A DNA stretch of 8,618 nt from Tangfeifania sp. GTDB taxonomy: Bacteria; Bacteroidota; Bacteroidia; Bacteroidales; Prolixibacteraceae. The notes below the pieces were generated by a model. The model saw nothing but the letters and a program-made list of their open reading frames with translations. It made no database searches and was not told where the DNA came from. The translations under genes and the position numbers were made by a program. Where the stretch lies: positions 1 to 8,618 of the forward strand of contig JAGYMR010000112.1 in the NCBI GenBank assembly GCA_018400515.1, written 5' to 3'. Within the stretch, counting starts at the first letter, position 1. Every line of letters begins with the position of its first letter. Of this stretch, positions 6,701 to 8,618 are shown piece by piece.

Positions 6701-7357
6701 ATGGAACAAGTATTGCAATTTCTTTCTGATCTCTCCCGGAATAATCACCGGGATTGGTTTAAGGCGAATTATAAAAGGTATTCTGAAAGCCGCGAAAAGA
6801 TGCGTTTGATTACGGAGATCCTGATCAATGAGATCCGGAAATTTGACCCCGGAATACCGGCAATGGATCCCAAAGATTGTATGTTTCGTATTTTCCGGGA
6901 TGTCCGGTTTTCCAAAGACAAGCGGCCCTATAAAACCAATTTCGGGAGTTTCATTGCCCCGGGAGGGCGTAAAAGTCCCCATGCCGGCTATTACCTTCAC
7001 ATTGATCCCGCCGGGAGTTTTGCCGGAGGAGGGATCTATATGCCGTCCGCCGGTCCGCTGAAAGTCATACGGGAGCAAATAGTCCGGGATCCGGATACCT
7101 TTCTGCAATTGACCGGGGCGCCGGAATTTAAATCCTTTTTTCCCGGCATGATGGATCACCGGTTAAAAACAGCTCCAAGGGGGTATCCTAAAGATCATCA
7201 AAACATTGACCTTTTGCGGTATAAATCATTCGTGTTTTCTACCGTCCTTGATAAGGAAGCACTCCTGCACGGCGATTTTTTGGAAAAAACGGTGGGGGCT
7301 TTTTTTGAATTGCAAAAAGTGAATGCATGGCTCAATGAAGCGCTAAAAGATTTTTAA
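6701..7357 (+). CDS. DUF2461 (TIGR02453) family protein, function unknown
   Basis: A 218-residue protein of the widespread but uncharacterised DUF2461 family. The recognisable blocks are NNHRDWF (14-20), which follows the first helix, then FRIFRDVRFSKDKRPYKTN (62-80), the family's most conserved stretch, then GYYLHI and GGGIYMPS (96-116). No signal peptide or membrane segment is present, so it should be cytoplasmic. The conserved Arg/Asp/Lys-rich block suggests an active or binding site, but no reaction is established that I can name. The ATG at 6701 is preceded at once by an A/G-rich run (AAAAAGG), too close for a normal Shine-Dalgarno. The gene is divergent from ispD and is probably a single-gene unit. 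Its length matches the family, with no sign of disruption. Confidence 0.9.
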   Translation: MEQVLQFLSDLSRNNHRDWFKANYKRYSESREKMRLITEILINEIRKFDPGIPAMDPKDCMFRIFRDVRFSKDKRPYKTNFGSFIAPGGRKSPHAGYYLHIDPAGSFAGGGIYMPSAGPLKVIREQIVRDPDTFLQLTGAPEFKSFFPGMMDHRLKTAPRGYPKDHQNIDLLRYKSFVFSTVLDKEALLHGDFLEKTVGAFFELQKVNAWLNEALKDF

Positions 7358-7363
7358 AAAAAA

Positions 7364-7395
7364 TTTGGTGAAAAGGGTTACCTTTTCTATTTTTG
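7364..7395 (+). promoter_or_regulatory. Consensus Bacteroidota promoter upstream of a short terminated transcript
   Basis: TTTG at 7364-7367, 20 bases, then TATTTTTG at 7388-7395, a full match to both elements. It begins seven bases after the DUF2461 stop codon and has no long ORF behind it: the expected start site is near 7400 and a strong terminator follows at 7450-7481. The spacer is almost wholly occupied by an inverted repeat (7370-7387), which suggests the promoter is controlled. Confidence 0.65.
7370..7387. repeat. 18-base inverted repeat filling the promoter spacer (operator candidate)
   Basis: GAAAAGG-GTTA-CCTTTTC: seven-base perfect arms around a four-base centre. It ends exactly where the -7 element begins and starts three bases after the -33 element. 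A dimeric regulator bound here would cover the RNA polymerase contact region. Because it lies upstream of the expected start site it would not be in the transcript, so a role as DNA operator is more likely than an RNA hairpin. The regulator is unknown. Confidence 0.5.
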
Positions 7396-7399
7396 AGGA

Positions 7400-7413
7400 A
7401 TCTATTTATAGAT
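7400..7413. repeat. Inverted repeat at the expected transcription start
   Basis: ATCTAT-TT-ATAGAT: six-base perfect arms with two central bases, lying just after the -7 element. It could be a second operator at the start site or a small hairpin (ATCTA/TAGAT with a four-base loop) at the 5' end of the RNA. The sequence is A/T-rich, so chance is a real alternative. Confidence 0.35.
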
Positions 7414-7449
7414 GACCCATATTTTTTTATCTTCCCGATGAAAAAATAG

Positions 7450-7481
7450 CCCCGGCCTGTCCTTTGCCGGGGTTTTTTTTT
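7450..7481 (+). terminator. Strong intrinsic terminator
   Basis: CCCCGGC (7450-7456) pairs perfectly with GCCGGGG (7466-7472) around a nine-base loop, and nine T residues follow (7473-7481). A run of six A residues (7441-7446) precedes the stem, so the structure could also work weakly on the minus strand. It would end both read-through from the DUF2461 gene and the short transcript from the promoter at 7364-7395. Confidence 0.85.
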
Positions 7482-7510
7482 ACCCTTTTTGTTTTGGGCA
7501 TTCAGCCATT

Positions 7511-7542
7511 TTTGAAAATTTTTCGGGCATCTTGTAAATTTC
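7511..7542 (+). promoter_or_regulatory. Promoter candidate for the DUF5020-NCS2 pair
   Basis: TTTG at 7511-7514, 20 bases, then TAAATTTC at 7535-7542, which differs from TAnnTTTG only in the last base. Transcription would begin near 7547, some 46 bases before the ATG at 7593. Immediately after it come GGGCCC (7545-7550) and CCTTT-TG-AAAGG (7549-7560), palindromic stretches at the expected start site. Since the terminator at 7450-7481 separates these genes from upstream transcription, a promoter is needed in this interval. Confidence 0.4.
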
Positions 7543-7592
7543 ATGGGCCCTTTTGAAAGGCCTTTTTATCAGTGGAATATAACCGTAATAGT

Positions 7593-8270
7593 ATGAAAAA
7601 ATTTTTGATTCTTTTTGGGTTTCTTTTTGTTTTTCTTTCCGGCCGTTCCCAGAATTTGCAACTCCATTACGACATGGGAGAAGGCCGGAAATTTTTCACT
7701 TCCACCGTCGAAATGTTCCGGCCCGACCGGTGGGGAAACACCTTCTTTTTTATTGACATGGATTATAATGGCGGAGATGTGGAGGGCATTAGCCTGGCCT
7801 ATTGGGAAATTGCGCGTGCCCTCCGGCTGGGGGATTCCCCCTGGGCATTTCATGCCGAATACAACGGGGGGGTGGGCCAATATGCCCCCGGGAAAGCCTA
7901 TCAGATTGAGGATGCCTGGCTCACCGGCCTGGAGTTTTCCCTTAATTCCGCGGACTTTACAAAAGGATTGACACTCATGGGGCTTTATAAATATATCCGG
8001 GGCAAGCACGATGCCTCTTTCCAACTGACCGCCGTATGGTTTTGGAATTTTGCCAATGACAAGCTGACTTTTTCCGGTTTTGCTGACTGGTGGCACGAAG
8101 ATTTCGTTTTTGAAGAAGAAACCACTAATTTTGTTTTATTAGCCGAGCCGCAATTGTGGTATAATTTTAACAGTTATTTTTCTTTTGGTACCGAGGTGGA
8201 GCTGAATATGAATCTGGGAAAAAAAGGGTTATCTGTGATGCCAACCGTCGGAGGTAAAGTAACATTTTAA
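7593..8270 (+). CDS. DUF5020 family outer-membrane protein, Tsx-like
   Basis: A 225-residue exported beta-barrel protein. Residues 1-20 form a signal peptide (MKKFLILFGFLFVFLSG, then SQ, the common end of Bacteroidota leaders), followed by NLQLHYDMGE. The mature part is rich in aromatic and alternating polar/apolar residues typical of transmembrane beta strands (for example TFFFIDMDY, FQLTAVWFWNF, FSGFADWWHEDF, FVLLAEPQLWYNF), and it ends in Phe, the usual last residue of outer-membrane barrels. It resembles the DUF5020 family, which is related to the nucleoside channel Tsx. The ATG at 7593 gives the intact signal peptide; an in-frame GTG at 7572 adds seven residues that would precede the leader and is less likely. 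The NCS2 permease gene follows after 12 bases, so the two are probably an operon for purine or nucleoside uptake, with this protein as the outer-membrane passage. The substrate is inference from context. Confidence 0.85.
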   Translation: MKKFLILFGFLFVFLSGRSQNLQLHYDMGEGRKFFTSTVEMFRPDRWGNTFFFIDMDYNGGDVEGISLAYWEIARALRLGDSPWAFHAEYNGGVGQYAPGKAYQIEDAWLTGLEFSLNSADFTKGLTLMGLYKYIRGKHDASFQLTAVWFWNFANDKLTFSGFADWWHEDFVFEEETTNFVLLAEPQLWYNFNSYFSFGTEVELNMNLGKKGLSVMPTVGGKVTF

Positions 8271-8276
8271 AAAGGA
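8271..8276 (+). promoter_or_regulatory. Ribosome-binding site of the NCS2 permease gene
   Basis: AAAGGA lies six bases before the ATG at 8283, one of the few good Shine-Dalgarno-like sequences in the window. It favours 8283 over the in-frame ATG at 8277, which directly abuts the AAAGGA run. Confidence 0.5.
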
Positions 8277-8282
8277 ATGTTT

Positions 8283-8618
8283 ATGCTGGACCGTTTTTTT
8301 AAGTTAAAAGAAAACCGCACTTCGGTAAAAACTGAAATACTGGCCGGGTTAACCACTTTTATGACCATGGCTTATATCCTGGCGGTCAATCCCGACATTC
8401 TGAGCAATGCAGGGATGGATAAAGACGCGTTGTTTACCGCAACTGCCCTTTCTGCTTTGGTGGCAACGCTGATCATGGCCCTGGTGGCGAAACTCCCCTT
8501 TGCACTGGCACCAGGCATGGGGTTAAATGCGTTTTTTGCCTTTACGGTTGTCATTGGCATGGGATATAGCTGGCAATTTGCTTTAACGGCTGTTTTTATC
8601 GAGGGGATCCTGTTTCTT
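8283..8618 (+). CDS. NCS2 family nucleobase (purine) permease, N-terminal part
   Basis: The first 112 residues of an inner-membrane transporter, cut by the window end; full-length members have about 430 residues and 14 membrane segments. It belongs to the AzgA/GhxP/PbuG branch of NCS2 (guanine, hypoxanthine or adenine with protons). The evidence is the N-terminal block MLDRFFKLKENRTSVKTEIL, then AGLTTFMTMAYILAVNPDIL with the first helix, and the branch signature APGMGLNAFFA (76-86) in the third membrane segment. Four hydrophobic stretches are visible, at about 19-36, 50-69, 74-92 and 97-112. Which purine is carried cannot be decided from this part. It is 12 bases downstream of the Tsx-like gene and is probably translated from the same message. 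Confidence 0.93.
   Translation, partial: MLDRFFKLKENRTSVKTEILAGLTTFMTMAYILAVNPDILSNAGMDKDALFTATALSALVATLIMALVAKLPFALAPGMGLNAFFAFTVVIGMGYSWQFALTAVFIEGILFL

Larger units (their letters stand above)
7400..7481 (+). ncRNA. Candidate small RNA or terminated leader (about 80 nt)
   Basis: The segment between a consensus promoter and a strong intrinsic terminator would give an RNA of roughly 80 nt. It contains a 9-codon ORF (7412-7441, MTHIFLSSR then TGA) whose stop overlaps a further ATG, and the terminator stem starts nine bases after that stop. No ribosome-binding site is obvious. I see no match to riboswitch cores I can recall (purine, TPP, cobalamin) and no known RNA family. It could be an independent sRNA, a 5' leader that attenuates the purine-transport genes 110 bases downstream, or the by-product of a promoter and terminator that are not functionally linked. 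The evidence is positional only. Confidence 0.4.

Noticed and set aside
7400..7481. Known purine riboswitch upstream of the purine-transport genes
   Set aside because: I looked for the conserved core of the purine aptamer (paired stems around the UCUAC and GUCUA-type elements) and could not find it. Any control here would be by another mechanism.
7569..8096. 175-codon minus-strand frame opposite the DUF5020 gene
   Set aside because: It is the complement of a well-supported exported protein gene. Its Pro/Gly/Lys-rich content is typical of shadow frames.
1..8618. CRISPR array, tRNA, rRNA, insertion sequence or phage genes
   Set aside because: No regularly spaced repeats, tRNA-like folds, transposase motifs or phage proteins were seen on either strand.

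Overview
The window looks like a chromosomal segment from a Bacteroidota (Bacteroidetes) genome, probably an environmental member of Bacteroidales or a relative. Two things support this. The protein repertoire is typical: a DUF5020 outer-membrane protein beside an NCS2 permease, a DUF2461 protein, a one-domain ManC and a Kbl. Several intergenic gaps also carry the phylum's promoter form (TTTG, 19-21 bases, TAnnTTTG), and most genes lack a clear Shine-Dalgarno sequence. Coding density is high and no gap without a gene exceeds about 235 bases. I see no tRNA, rRNA, CRISPR array, insertion sequence or prophage gene.

Layout from left to right: the C-terminal 40% of glycine C-acetyltransferase (kbl, +); tail to tail with it, a small secreted protein with a prealbumin-like N-terminal part (-); a divergent gap; rlmN (+), encoding 23S rRNA/tRNA A2503 methyltransferase; tail to tail with that, a short RACo-like [2Fe-2S]/ASKHA protein (-); upstream of it on the same strand, a metallo-beta-lactamase-fold hydrolase (-); a divergent gap with a textbook Bacteroidota promoter; manC (+), mannose-1-phosphate guanylyltransferase; tail to tail with that, ispD (-) of the MEP isoprenoid pathway, probably using a GTG start; divergent from it a DUF2461 gene (+); a structured 235-base gap; then a DUF5020 (Tsx-like) outer-membrane protein gene and, 12 bases later, the start of an NCS2 purine permease gene that runs off the window.

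Most of the window is ordinary housekeeping: amino-acid degradation, rRNA modification, sugar-nucleotide synthesis and isoprenoid synthesis. The genes sit in mostly single-gene units that alternate strand. The only convincing operon is the last pair, where an outer-membrane channel and an inner-membrane nucleobase permease would together move purines or nucleosides across both membranes.

The least explained DNA is 7358-7592. It holds a consensus promoter whose spacer is filled by an 18-base inverted repeat, a second dyad at the expected start site, a 9-codon ORF, and a strong intrinsic terminator, all upstream of the purine-transport pair. This looks like either a small RNA gene of about 80 nt or a regulated, terminated leader. 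The second point of interest is the RACo-like protein, which appears to lack the middle domain of characterised RACo and has no corrinoid partner in view. I did not find convincing evidence of a wholly new multi-gene system.
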